Source of the DNA: Pedobacter sp. Leaf176
Lineage (GTDB): Bacteria; Bacteroidota; Bacteroidia; Sphingobacteriales; Sphingobacteriaceae
Direction of reading: 5' to 3'
Length of the DNA: 64,000 nt
NCBI RefSeq assembly: GCF_001424305.1
Contig: NZ_LMPD01000006.1
Coordinates: 68,490-132,489, forward strand
The notes below the pieces were generated by a model, which had not been told where the DNA came from, ran no database searches, and worked only from the letters and a program-made list of their open reading frames with translations. Positions 1 through 9,661 of the stretch are shown piece by piece. The translations under genes were made by a program, and so were the position numbers. Numbering within the stretch: the first letter of the stretch is position 1; each line of letters begins with the position of its first letter.

Positions 1-3000
1 TTGGGTAAGGCCGGTGTAACGAACCCGGATTTTGCTATTGATGCGAGTACAACAAATTATTCTGAGTTGAGTTTAGGTGCACTTGGAGTCGCGGGGTCCA
101 TTAGTCAGAATTTTTATTTTAGTACCCCTTCCAATGCGGGAGATGACTTCAACCTTCGATTCAGGACCTCTTCAGCGCTACTTACAGCAGGCGTTTTAAA
201 CAGATTAACTGTCACAGCTTTCAATGGTCCCAATCAGGTTTATTCTGGGTCTGCATCCAACTTGCTGAATTTGGATTTGTTAGCGCTGTTAAATTCAGGG
301 CAACCCGTTACTGTTCCTTTTTCTCCAGGCGTACCGTTTGACAGGGTTAGGGTAACGTTATCCTCGTTGTTAAATGTCAATTTAACCCAAACCATATTTA
401 TTTATGGCTTGACAAGGTCGGCAGGAAGACCAACATTTACAGCTCCTGCTTCGAATGCAGTTTTCACCTGTTATAATTCCCCTGCGGCTTTAACTGTTAC
501 CACGCCGGGTACAAATGATTTACGCTGGTACGATGTTGTTGAAGGCGGCACAGCGCTTGCAACAACAGCCTTTAATCAATCCTTCTCAACTCCGGCACTT
601 ACGGCAAATAAAGTGTATTATGTTGCGGCAAGGCGATTAGGCTGCGCTGAAGAATCGGTTCGGGTTCCAATTTCTGTAACCGTAAATCCGGCAATCGTAT
701 TTAATACGACAACATTGCAAAATGCATCTAACGGATTTTCTTATACTAAACAGATTATTGCGGCGACAGGGGGCACACCCGGCTTCAATTACACACTGGA
801 AAGCGGAAGTGTTTTGCCGGCCGGTTTAAGTTTATCATCAACGGGCGTACTATCTGGCACACCAACAGCAACAGGTGATTTTACATTTTCGATAACCGCA
901 ACCGATAGTAAAGGTTGTAAAGCGACAGCTTCTTATACGCTAACGGTTACAAATGCCTTGATTTTAACACCAGGCACGCTACCCAATGGCGTTACTGGTA
1001 CAACATATCCCGCTCATACCATTCCTCCGGCCACCGGTGGTACCGGACCATATGCGTATACAGCTACAAATTTACCTCCGGGGTTAACCTTCGATCCAAA
1101 TACCAGGGAGATTACCGGAACACCAACACAAATTGGCAATTATAGCGTTCCGGTAACTGTAACAGATGTAAATGGAAATACGGTTACCGCTGTTTACACC
1201 CTAAAAATTACTGACCCTTTAGTTCTACCTGGTGCGACGTTAGGAAATGGAACTACAGGTCAGGTTTATGCACCGCAGATAATTCCTTCGGCGACCGGTG
1301 GTGCTGGTCCATACGTTTATTCAGCAACTAGCCTTCCTTCGGGATTGTCTTTTAATCCATCTACAAGAGAAATCGCAGGAACACCCACAAATGCCGGAAC
1401 TTTCGTTATTCCGGTTACAGTTACGGATGCGGATGGAAAATCTACAAGTACGAGCTACACTTTGGTTGTTACTGACCCATTATTGTTACCTTCAGCCACA
1501 CTTCCAGCCGGGAATGCAGACGTTGCTTACACGACTCAAATTTTACCTGCTGCGACCGGGGGTGTCGGCCCTTATACTTATATTGCAACTGGCGTACCTC
1601 CCGGATTATCCTTCGACCCAATAACCAGAGCAATCACAGGAACTCCAACCCAGGCGGGTAATTACACGATTTCAGTTACAGTTACTGATAGCCAGGGAAG
1701 AACAGCTGCCAATACCTATCCATTAAGCGTGACAGGTGTGTTATCACTTCCATCGACAACTTTGCAAAGCGGAATTGTTGGCGATATTTACCCGACGCAA
1801 ACACTGCCGGGCGTATCAGGCGGAACACCTCCCTACACTTATGTAGCAACAAACCTGCCTCCTGGACTTAACTTCAATACTTCAACCCGTGAAATAACAG
1901 GCACACCAACACAAGGAGGAACTTATATAGTTTCTGTAACGGGAACTGACATTAACAACAACAAAGTGAATTCGGATTATACGATTGTTGTAAATGTTAA
2001 TCCGCCTGTTGTTGCCACCGTAGCTGTTTGTGAAGGCAGTTCAGCTACCTTAAACATAAGTAATTTGCAATCCGGTGTAACTTACAATTGGTATGGAGCT
2101 ACCGGGAGTGCACCATTAGCAACAAATAATACAGGCGTATTTGTAACACCAGTTATAAATTCAAATGCCACCTTTTACGTTGAAGCAGTTTCCGGTACGG
2201 CAGTAAGTACAAGAACGACGGTAACAGTTACTGTAAATCCTGCAGCTAACCCTGCGGTGATCACAACCAATAACCAGGTTGTAAATTCCGGACAAAGCAC
2301 GACACTCACCGCAACTGCCGATGCAGGAAATACAATCAAATGGTATGCGGCCGCATCAGGCGGTACAGAACTTGCCACCGGAACTAATTTTTCAACAGGT
2401 CCGTTAAGTACGACAACCACATATTATGTAGAAACTACAAATGCCAATGGTTGTGCAAGTGACATAAGGATTCCCGTAACTGTTACAGTGATAACCGGCG
2501 GAGGAAACGCAAATTGTAATGTTGCTAACAGTCAGAATTCAGGTATAACGGGTGTTTGTCTTTTGTGCAGCATTACAGGGCCGGGAAATTCCACCGATGC
2601 CAATCCGGATAATTTTACAAGAATTACGCTTGCTGTTGGCGTCGGCTCTACAGGCTATCAGCGCTTAATTTTCCCGTCAGCTGGTATTGCAACTGATAGC
2701 ATTCGTTTGGATTTAGGCTTGCCAACAGGGTTACTTGATTTATCAGTGTTGAATAATATTACAGTGAACGTGATGAACGGGGCAGCTGTTGTTAGCAGTT
2801 ATCAATTAAGCTCGTCCGCATTAAAACTTTCGCTTTTAGGCGGTAGTAGATTCACAGCAACGCTCGCCGCTGCAGGGGCTTTTGATAGGGTAGAACTACG
2901 TTTTGGTAGTTTAGTTTCAGCTGTAAGCAGCTTGGATGTTTATGGTGCAACAGTCATATATCCAAACCCTACAATTACAAGCGGTTCGCAAACCATCTGC

Positions 3001-6000
3001 TCAGGAAATTCCGCAACACTAAATGCGACTGCAAATGGTGGAACGAATTTAAAATGGTTTGATGCAGCAATAGGGGGTAGTTTATTAGCCAGCGGAGAAA
3101 CTTATACAACACCAAGCCTAACGGCAACCACAATTTATTATATTGAAGTTGCAAAAGGGACTTGCATAAATGCAGTAAGAATTCCTGTTATCGTTACCGT
3201 TACACCAGTGATTCAGCAGCCGGTATTAGCAGCAATTGCCGATGTGTGTGCCGGTTCATCTGCAACCTTATCCGTTACCAATCCGGATGCTGCAATTACA
3301 TACAACTGGTACGCAGTTGCGACAGACGGTACGCCTTTATTTAGCGGAACATCTTTTACCTCGCCATCGTTAAATGCAAATACAACTTATTATCTGGAAG
3401 CTGTTAATGGAAATTGTGTAAGCAGCGCCAGAGTAGCAGCACCTATTACTGTAAATCCGCTTCCTGGTATCCCGACGGTAACAGCATCATCGTCGACCGT
3501 AAACTCCGGACAAACAGTTACACTTACAGCAACCTCGGCTGATGCAAATGTTACATTCAACTGGTATGATGCGCAAAATGCGACTACGCCAGTTTTCTCG
3601 GGCGCTACTTTTGTTACGCCACCGTTAAACGCCATCACTAGTTATTATGTAGAATCAGTTTCTGCTTTGGGATGTGCATCTTCAAACCGGGTACAAATTA
3701 CCATATCTGTTAATGGTGTGGGAGCACCTGTAACAATTCCTTGCGAAGTTGCAGCCACACAAACCAATGGTATTAGTGGAGTTGCTTTATTTTCAGGTGT
3801 AATCAATGCAGGTCTCGCCGTGGATAATGATGCACAAACGGCTTCATCATTGGTAATGCCGGCAGGCGCTTTAGGCGCTTCAGTGTATCAAAATTTGTAT
3901 TTCGGAAGCTTATCCAATGTTGGCGATACATTAAAAGTGCTGGTTTCTTTCCCTCAGAGTCTAGCCTCAGTTGGTGTTTTAGATAACATTTCGATAACAA
4001 CATATAATGGCGCAAATTCAAATAATGATGCAACTTTATTAAACAATGCGCTACTTAATGTAAAACTATTGAGCGGCAATACACAGGCGCTGATAACAAT
4101 AATTCCGACAGTAGCCTTTGATGGCGCACGATTAAGTATTAACTCTGGAACTGCAGGCGTATTAACTTCTGTAAACCTTAATTATATTCAGCGGGCTCTG
4201 CTGGCTCCACAGGTTACAGCGGCGAATGTTTCTGGCTGCGCAGGTTTATCCAGCAGTTTGTCTGTTTTAAATCCTATTGCGGGTGTCACTTACAGATGGT
4301 TTGATGCAGCGCAAAATGCATTATTTGATGGCCCGGTTTTCGCAACTCCAACACTGACGGCTGATACAAAATATTTTGTAGCTATTGTTTCTACTTCGGG
4401 ATGTGTAAGCCCCAGAACTGAAGTTGATGTTACGGTTCAGTCTGCACCAGGAACACCTGAATTATTATCAGCTACAGTAAGTGCCTGCGCTGGGCTTCCG
4501 ATTATTTTACAGGTTAAAAATCCACTCAATGGTATTACTTACAAATGGTATGATGTTAATGGAAATAGCGCAGGTCCGGATGGTACAACCTTAACAGTAA
4601 CACCACTTGGTAATACAACGTATACTGTGCAGGCGGTAAATAGTTGCGGAACTGCATCTGCAGGCGCAACTGCCACGGTAAACACTGGCGCCGTGCCAGA
4701 TGCACCGGTTATTACACCTGCATCATTAACAATTGTTTCAGGATCTCAAGCGTTTTTAACTGCTACATCATCAATTGTCGGTGCTGATATCAATTGGTAC
4801 AGCGACGTTAACTTGACGACAAGCGTTAACGCAGGTACAACATTTTTAACCCCACCTTTAACCGCGACTACCACTTATTACGTTACCGCATCATCGAATA
4901 CTTGCGGTACGAGTATTCCCGTTCCGGTAGTGGTTACTGTAATTCCTGCAACGCCAGGCAGTGCGGGTTGTGGAATTGCTACAACGACTTTAGCAGCAAG
5001 TGTAGATGGTGTAAATATAGGAGCAGGTGTGTTTAATCCAACTGCCGCCATAGATAATGATGTTAATACCGGGTCAACCTTATTTATACCTGCCGGATTT
5101 TTAAATACATCAGTTTATCAACGTTTAGGATTTTCAGGCGGTTTATCAAACGTTGGAGACACATTGAAAGTTAAAATTTCATCACCGGGTAATGTACTTT
5201 CAGCAGCTGTGTTTTCAAACCTGACACTTACAACCTTCAATGGTGGAGCAAGCAATGCAGACGGTGTAGCCCTGAACAGTGAATTAGTTCAGTTGGATAT
5301 TGCTAGCGGAGGTAGTGAAGCCACCCTAATTTTTATTCCGGCAAAACAATTTGATGGGGTAGAGTTGAGGCTTAGCTCTGGTTTAGCAGGGGTTTTAAAC
5401 GCTATAAATTTTAACTACGCGCAAAGGCTTTTTACTTCGCCAGAAGTAAGTTCAGCAACCGTTTCGACTTGTTCAGGTTCATCTGCCGTGCTAAGCATAA
5501 ATAATCCTAAACCAAATACAACCTATAAATGGTATCAAGGAAATGTTTATAAAGGATTTGGTACTAATTTTTTAACTGACCCGTCTCTTGCAGTAGGCAG
5601 TTATGATTTTTTTGTAACTGCAACGGGAAATACTGGCTGTGAAACTGCGCCAGTAAAAGTTGTAGTGACAATTTCGACGCCACCTACGGCACCAACACCA
5701 TCGAACAATAATCCCGTATCTACCTGCTTAAATTCGCCAGCTACATTGACTGTTCAAAGCCTTGCGGGTCTCGTTTACAACTGGTATGATAGTTCGACTG
5801 GAGGAAACTTACTGGTCAGTAACAGCAGCAGTTTTACAACTCCGGCAAATCTAAGCCCGGGAAGTTATACCTATTACGTGGAAGCTGCTTCGGGTTCAGG
5901 TTGCGCTAATGCGACAAGAACGCCAATTACAATTGTTGTTAATAGAAATGCGATTGCATCTGATGTTACCATTTCCGGAAACGTAAATCTATGTAATGCA

Positions 6001-8619
6001 GGCACAACAACATTAACAGCCAACAGCACTAATGCAGGTACTAATGCGATATACAAATGGTTTAGTGATCCTGGGCTAACCAATCAGGTATTTTTGGGAC
6101 AGGTTTTTACTACCGGTCAGATATTGGCGAACACGATGTACTATGTAACTGTTAGCGGAGATAACCTTTGCCCGAATCTTCCAGGGCGTGCAACAAGCGT
6201 ATCCGTTACAATTAATCCTGTAGCGGTAGCTTCAGATATTACCGTTGCTGGGAACAACACCATATGCGCTGGCTCATCAGCTACCTTAACAGCAAGTTCT
6301 ACGCTGCAAAACGCTGTATTTAAATGGTACAGCGATGCTGCTTTAGCAAATTCAGTTTTTACAGGTGCAACTTTTTCCACGCCGCCACTATCAGCACAAA
6401 CCACTTATTATGTTACTGTGCAGGGAGACGGCCGATGTGAAAATACAGCAGGTACGGCAAAAGCAGTATTGGTAGATGTTAACACCTTAGCTACAGCTGC
6501 TGATATTAATGTTAACGGGTTAAATGTTGTCTGCAAAAATTCAACGGCTAATCTTTCGGCATCTTCAGCTACAGTCTCTAATCCAGTATTTGCCTGGTAT
6601 AATGATGCGGCGTTAACCAGCGTTGCGCAGGTTGGGGCATCATTTACAACGCCTGCATTAAACGTTACCACCACCTACTACGTGACCGTTCGGGGAGATA
6701 ACAGCTGTGCAAACACTCCCACTGATGCAAAAGCAATAACAGTTGTTGTAAAAGACTACGCTACTGCTGCAGACATAGCGCTGAATAACGCAAATATCTG
6801 TTCGGGTAATTCGGCAAGCTTGATGGCATCAAGTTTAACTGTTACTCAACCTATATTTACCTGGTATAGCGATGCTTCGCTAACAGTTCCGGTCTTTACT
6901 GGTCCTACATATAACGTTTCTGTAACCAGTACAACCAATTATTATGTAACTGTTAGAGGAACAAATAAATGTGAAAATACGGCTGCTGATGCGAAAATAG
7001 TAACGGTCAACGTAAATCCTTTAGCCACCACAACAGATATCATTATTACAGGGAATACGACTACGTGTGCCGGCTCATCAGCAGTATTGACAGCAAGTTC
7101 GAGCACGGTAATCAATCCTGTATTTACCTGGTATAGCGATGCTTCTTTAACCAATATTTCATTTGAAGGTCCTGTTTTTACAACAGCCCGATTAAATGCA
7201 AACACAACATATTATGTTACTGTAAAAGGTGATAATAAATGTGAGAATACTTCTTCTACGGCCAGGGTTATACAGGTTATTGTAAGCGCGGCGCCTGCCA
7301 GTCCTGTCATTTCTACAAATGGAACATCGGTTTGTTCCGGTAATGCCACGACGCTTAATATTCAAAACCCTCAGGCGGGTGTATCCTATGAGTGGTACAA
7401 TGCAGCCAGTGGCGGCGATTTGCTAACTACGGGAACTTCGTTTACAACACCTGTATTAACAACGGGTACTAACTACTATGTTCAGAGCATTGGAACAGGC
7501 GGTTGTTCAACTTCCGCAGGACGGACAATGGTCGCCGTTGCAGTAAATCCTCGGCCTATTGCACCGGTTGTTGCGAGTAACAATATAAATGTCTGTTCAG
7601 GGAAAAGTACTGCGCTCACGGTAATTAATGCACAGCCGAATGTAACCTATAACTGGTACACCACTGCCACCAGTGGAACCATTTCTGGTACAGGTGAAAC
7701 ATTCATAACGCCTGCGCTAACAGGCAATACCACTTTTTACGTGGAAGCAGTATCTGGTTCATGTACTTCGGGCAACCGGATTCCTGTGAACATTGCGGTT
7801 TTACCATTACCGACAGCACCGGTTTCAGTTAGCGCGGTTAATGCCTCGATCTGTTATGGAAATACAACCGTTCTTAACGTTAACTCGCCTGAGGCAAGCA
7901 TAACCTACAATTGGTACAGCACCAGTTCCGGAGGCGCAGTCCTGGCGCAAGGCAGTACCTTTACCACGCCGTCCCTCACCACTACCACTGTATTTTATGT
8001 GGAAAGTGTAAATGCGTCGGGTTGCAGCAGCGAAACCAGGACGCCCGTAACGGTTACAGTTTTACCAGTACTAACGGCGCCAGTCGTAAGGGTACAAGGC
8101 GCAACGCCTAACAGCGTTACATTCGCATGGAATGCTGTTCAGGGGGCGGTTGGATATGAAATTTCAACTGATAACGGATTAAGTTGGCAGGTACCATCGA
8201 ATGGAGCCACGTCTACAAGCCATCTGGTTGGCGGGTTAAAACCGGACCAGGCAGTTATAATTCTCGTTAGAGCCATAGGTCAAAGCAATTGCCAGAGTAG
8301 CGCAAATTCGACAGCTATAACAGGAAAGGCAGAAAATCCAATAGGAAACGAGATTTACATTCCAAACGTATTTACGCCTAATAACGACGGCAAGAATGAC
8401 ATCTTCCTCATTTATGGAAATTCCATTGCTGCCGTTAACATGAATATTTACACACAATGGGGGCAGTTGATCTTCCAGGTAAATTCAACTACAAATGGTT
8501 GGGATGGAACATATAAAGGCGTTGCACAGCCGAATGGCGTTTATGTGTACGTAATCGAAGTTCAATTAAACGATGGAACCAAGGTGATGAAAAAAGGAAC
8601 ATTAACCTTAGTTAGATAA
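1..8619 (+). CDS. Giant multidomain Ig-like adhesin with type B T9SS sorting domain (5' truncated)
   Basis: At least 2872 residues; the reading frame is open at the left edge, so the TTG at base 1 is probably internal and the signal peptide lies outside. Residues ~230-670 hold five He_PIG-type putative Ig repeats (pattern GLxFxPxTREITGTPT). After that come about two dozen Ig-like repeats of the CHU_C-associated kind (pattern YNWY...FxTPxLxxxTTYYV). A ~150-residue module (DNDxxT...YQxLxF...F(D/)GVxL) occurs four times, near residues 1, 835, 1245 and 1655. A fibronectin-III-like domain precedes the C-terminal ~90 residues, which start IPNVFTPNNDGKND, the gliding motility-associated type B sorting domain used by type IX secretion. 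Expected to be exported and held on the cell surface, as SprB is. The next two genes fit as its dedicated partners. Ligand unknown. Confidence 0.9.
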   Translation: MGKAGVTNPDFAIDASTTNYSELSLGALGVAGSISQNFYFSTPSNAGDDFNLRFRTSSALLTAGVLNRLTVTAFNGPNQVYSGSASNLLNLDLLALLNSGQPVTVPFSPGVPFDRVRVTLSSLLNVNLTQTIFIYGLTRSAGRPTFTAPASNAVFTCYNSPAALTVTTPGTNDLRWYDVVEGGTALATTAFNQSFSTPALTANKVYYVAARRLGCAEESVRVPISVTVNPAIVFNTTTLQNASNGFSYTKQIIAATGGTPGFNYTLESGSVLPAGLSLSSTGVLSGTPTATGDFTFSITATDSKGCKATASYTLTVTNALILTPGTLPNGVTGTTYPAHTIPPATGGTGPYAYTATNLPPGLTFDPNTREITGTPTQIGNYSVPVTVTDVNGNTVTAVYTLKITDPLVLPGATLGNGTTGQVYAPQIIPSATGGAGPYVYSATSLPSGLSFNPSTREIAGTPTNAGTFVIPVTVTDADGKSTSTSYTLVVTDPLLLPSATLPAGNADVAYTTQILPAATGGVGPYTYIATGVPPGLSFDPITRAITGTPTQAGNYTISVTVTDSQGRTAANTYPLSVTGVLSLPSTTLQSGIVGDIYPTQTLPGVSGGTPPYTYVATNLPPGLNFNTSTREITGTPTQGGTYIVSVTGTDINNNKVNSDYTIVVNVNPPVVATVAVCEGSSATLNISNLQSGVTYNWYGATGSAPLATNNTGVFVTPVINSNATFYVEAVSGTAVSTRTTVTVTVNPAANPAVITTNNQVVNSGQSTTLTATADAGNTIKWYAAASGGTELATGTNFSTGPLSTTTTYYVETTNANGCASDIRIPVTVTVITGGGNANCNVANSQNSGITGVCLLCSITGPGNSTDANPDNFTRITLAVGVGSTGYQRLIFPSAGIATDSIRLDLGLPTGLLDLSVLNNITVNVMNGAAVVSSYQLSSSALKLSLLGGSRFTATLAAAGAFDRVELRFGSLVSAVSSLDVYGATVIYPNPTITSGSQTICSGNSATLNATANGGTNLKWFDAAIGGSLLASGETYTTPSLTATTIYYIEVAKGTCINAVRIPVIVTVTPVIQQPVLAAIADVCAGSSATLSVTNPDAAITYNWYAVATDGTPLFSGTSFTSPSLNANTTYYLEAVNGNCVSSARVAAPITVNPLPGIPTVTASSSTVNSGQTVTLTATSADANVTFNWYDAQNATTPVFSGATFVTPPLNAITSYYVESVSALGCASSNRVQITISVNGVGAPVTIPCEVAATQTNGISGVALFSGVINAGLAVDNDAQTASSLVMPAGALGASVYQNLYFGSLSNVGDTLKVLVSFPQSLASVGVLDNISITTYNGANSNNDATLLNNALLNVKLLSGNTQALITIIPTVAFDGARLSINSGTAGVLTSVNLNYIQRALLAPQVTAANVSGCAGLSSSLSVLNPIAGVTYRWFDAAQNALFDGPVFATPTLTADTKYFVAIVSTSGCVSPRTEVDVTVQSAPGTPELLSATVSACAGLPIILQVKNPLNGITYKWYDVNGNSAGPDGTTLTVTPLGNTTYTVQAVNSCGTASAGATATVNTGAVPDAPVITPASLTIVSGSQAFLTATSSIVGADINWYSDVNLTTSVNAGTTFLTPPLTATTTYYVTASSNTCGTSIPVPVVVTVIPATPGSAGCGIATTTLAASVDGVNIGAGVFNPTAAIDNDVNTGSTLFIPAGFLNTSVYQRLGFSGGLSNVGDTLKVKISSPGNVLSAAVFSNLTLTTFNGGASNADGVALNSELVQLDIASGGSEATLIFIPAKQFDGVELRLSSGLAGVLNAINFNYAQRLFTSPEVSSATVSTCSGSSAVLSINNPKPNTTYKWYQGNVYKGFGTNFLTDPSLAVGSYDFFVTATGNTGCETAPVKVVVTISTPPTAPTPSNNNPVSTCLNSPATLTVQSLAGLVYNWYDSSTGGNLLVSNSSSFTTPANLSPGSYTYYVEAASGSGCANATRTPITIVVNRNAIASDVTISGNVNLCNAGTTTLTANSTNAGTNAIYKWFSDPGLTNQVFLGQVFTTGQILANTMYYVTVSGDNLCPNLPGRATSVSVTINPVAVASDITVAGNNTICAGSSATLTASSTLQNAVFKWYSDAALANSVFTGATFSTPPLSAQTTYYVTVQGDGRCENTAGTAKAVLVDVNTLATAADINVNGLNVVCKNSTANLSASSATVSNPVFAWYNDAALTSVAQVGASFTTPALNVTTTYYVTVRGDNSCANTPTDAKAITVVVKDYATAADIALNNANICSGNSASLMASSLTVTQPIFTWYSDASLTVPVFTGPTYNVSVTSTTNYYVTVRGTNKCENTAADAKIVTVNVNPLATTTDIIITGNTTTCAGSSAVLTASSSTVINPVFTWYSDASLTNISFEGPVFTTARLNANTTYYVTVKGDNKCENTSSTARVIQVIVSAAPASPVISTNGTSVCSGNATTLNIQNPQAGVSYEWYNAASGGDLLTTGTSFTTPVLTTGTNYYVQSIGTGGCSTSAGRTMVAVAVNPRPIAPVVASNNINVCSGKSTALTVINAQPNVTYNWYTTATSGTISGTGETFITPALTGNTTFYVEAVSGSCTSGNRIPVNIAVLPLPTAPVSVSAVNASICYGNTTVLNVNSPEASITYNWYSTSSGGAVLAQGSTFTTPSLTTTTVFYVESVNASGCSSETRTPVTVTVLPVLTAPVVRVQGATPNSVTFAWNAVQGAVGYEISTDNGLSWQVPSNGATSTSHLVGGLKPDQAVIILVRAIGQSNCQSSANSTAITGKAENPIGNEIYIPNVFTPNNDGKNDIFLIYGNSIAAVNMNIYTQWGQLIFQVNSTTNGWDGTYKGVAQPNGVYVYVIEVQLNDGTKVMKKGTLTLVR

Positions 8620-8653
8620 TTAACCGAAGAATAACAGCTATAAATATATACCC

Positions 8654-9652
8654 ATGAAAATTGCATCGTTTTTTAAAATAGGTTTCACAGTACTCTTAAT
8701 TGGTTCAGCATTAAATTTACAAGCACAGACAGATCCTCATTTCTCCCAGTATTATGCTTATCCTTTATGGTTAAATCCTGCCCTGACAGGTGTTATTGAT
8801 GGGGACTATAGGGCTTCAGTGAATTTTAAACAGCAATGGGGCGCAATTTCAAATGCTTATTTAACAGGTGGTGCCTCTTTTGATGTAGCGCCTACCAAAA
8901 ATTTTGCTTTTGGTGCCACCATATTAAATCAGAATGCAGGAGAACTTGATTTTAATTACCTCACAGCTTTAGTCTCCGGTTCTTACCGGATAAGATTTGG
9001 CCAGATAGGTTTACAGACCGTGAGTTTTGGTTTGCAGGCGGGTTTTGTAAACCGTAGTTTCGACCTGTCGCAAGGTAGGTTCGGAAATCAGTTTAACCCG
9101 GTTACAGGCTACGAGGGTGGCATCTCTAGTGGGGAGAGTTTTTCGTCGACTTCTTCGTTTGTACCTGATATCAATGCGGGGATAATGTATTTTGATGGTA
9201 ATCCGGATCAAAATGTAAACGTATTTCTTGGTGCAAGTGCCGCACATTTAAACCGGCCGACCGAGCGTTTTTCCGATAACAGTACACGCACACCAATTCG
9301 CTTTACGGCACATGGTGGTGCGAGGGTAAGGGCTTCAGAAATGGTGGATCTCGTTCCAAATGCTTTGATCATGTATCAGGGAAATACCAATGAGATTTCC
9401 ATTGGCGCTTACGCACAGCTCATGGTTAATAATCAATCCAATATATTATTTGGCGGCAATTACCGGGTAAAGGATGCCTCTATAGCCTTTGTTGGTCTGC
9501 AATTCAAAAACATGGTTTTCGGCTTAAGTTACGATGTGAACACATCCACATTGAGGCGTGCATCAAACAGCAGCGGGGGTTTAGAATTATCCATCTCGCT
9601 GATTGGCCGCAACGGCATCATTGGTCCTAACTTTTTCTGTCCCCGTTTATAA
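8654..9652 (+). CDS. PorP/SprF family type IX secretion outer-membrane protein
   Basis: 332 residues with a signal peptide ending ...NLQAQ and the family's N-terminal signature DPHFSQYYAYPLWLNPALTG. The rest reads as alternating beta strands of an outer-membrane barrel. In Flavobacterium johnsoniae SprF is required for secretion of the type B client SprB; PorP of Porphyromonas is a T9SS component. Here the gene starts 34 bases after the giant type B adhesin and ends 9 bases before the PorE-like gene, so the three are very likely cotranscribed. I infer that it exports or anchors the upstream adhesin. It is one of the many PorP/SprF paralogues usual in this phylum, so I give no numbered symbol. 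Confidence 0.9.
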   Translation: MKIASFFKIGFTVLLIGSALNLQAQTDPHFSQYYAYPLWLNPALTGVIDGDYRASVNFKQQWGAISNAYLTGGASFDVAPTKNFAFGATILNQNAGELDFNYLTALVSGSYRIRFGQIGLQTVSFGLQAGFVNRSFDLSQGRFGNQFNPVTGYEGGISSGESFSSTSSFVPDINAGIMYFDGNPDQNVNVFLGASAAHLNRPTERFSDNSTRTPIRFTAHGGARVRASEMVDLVPNALIMYQGNTNEISIGAYAQLMVNNQSNILFGGNYRVKDASIAFVGLQFKNMVFGLSYDVNTSTLRRASNSSGGLELSISLIGRNGIIGPNFFCPRL

Positions 9653-9661
9653 TTATTCCTC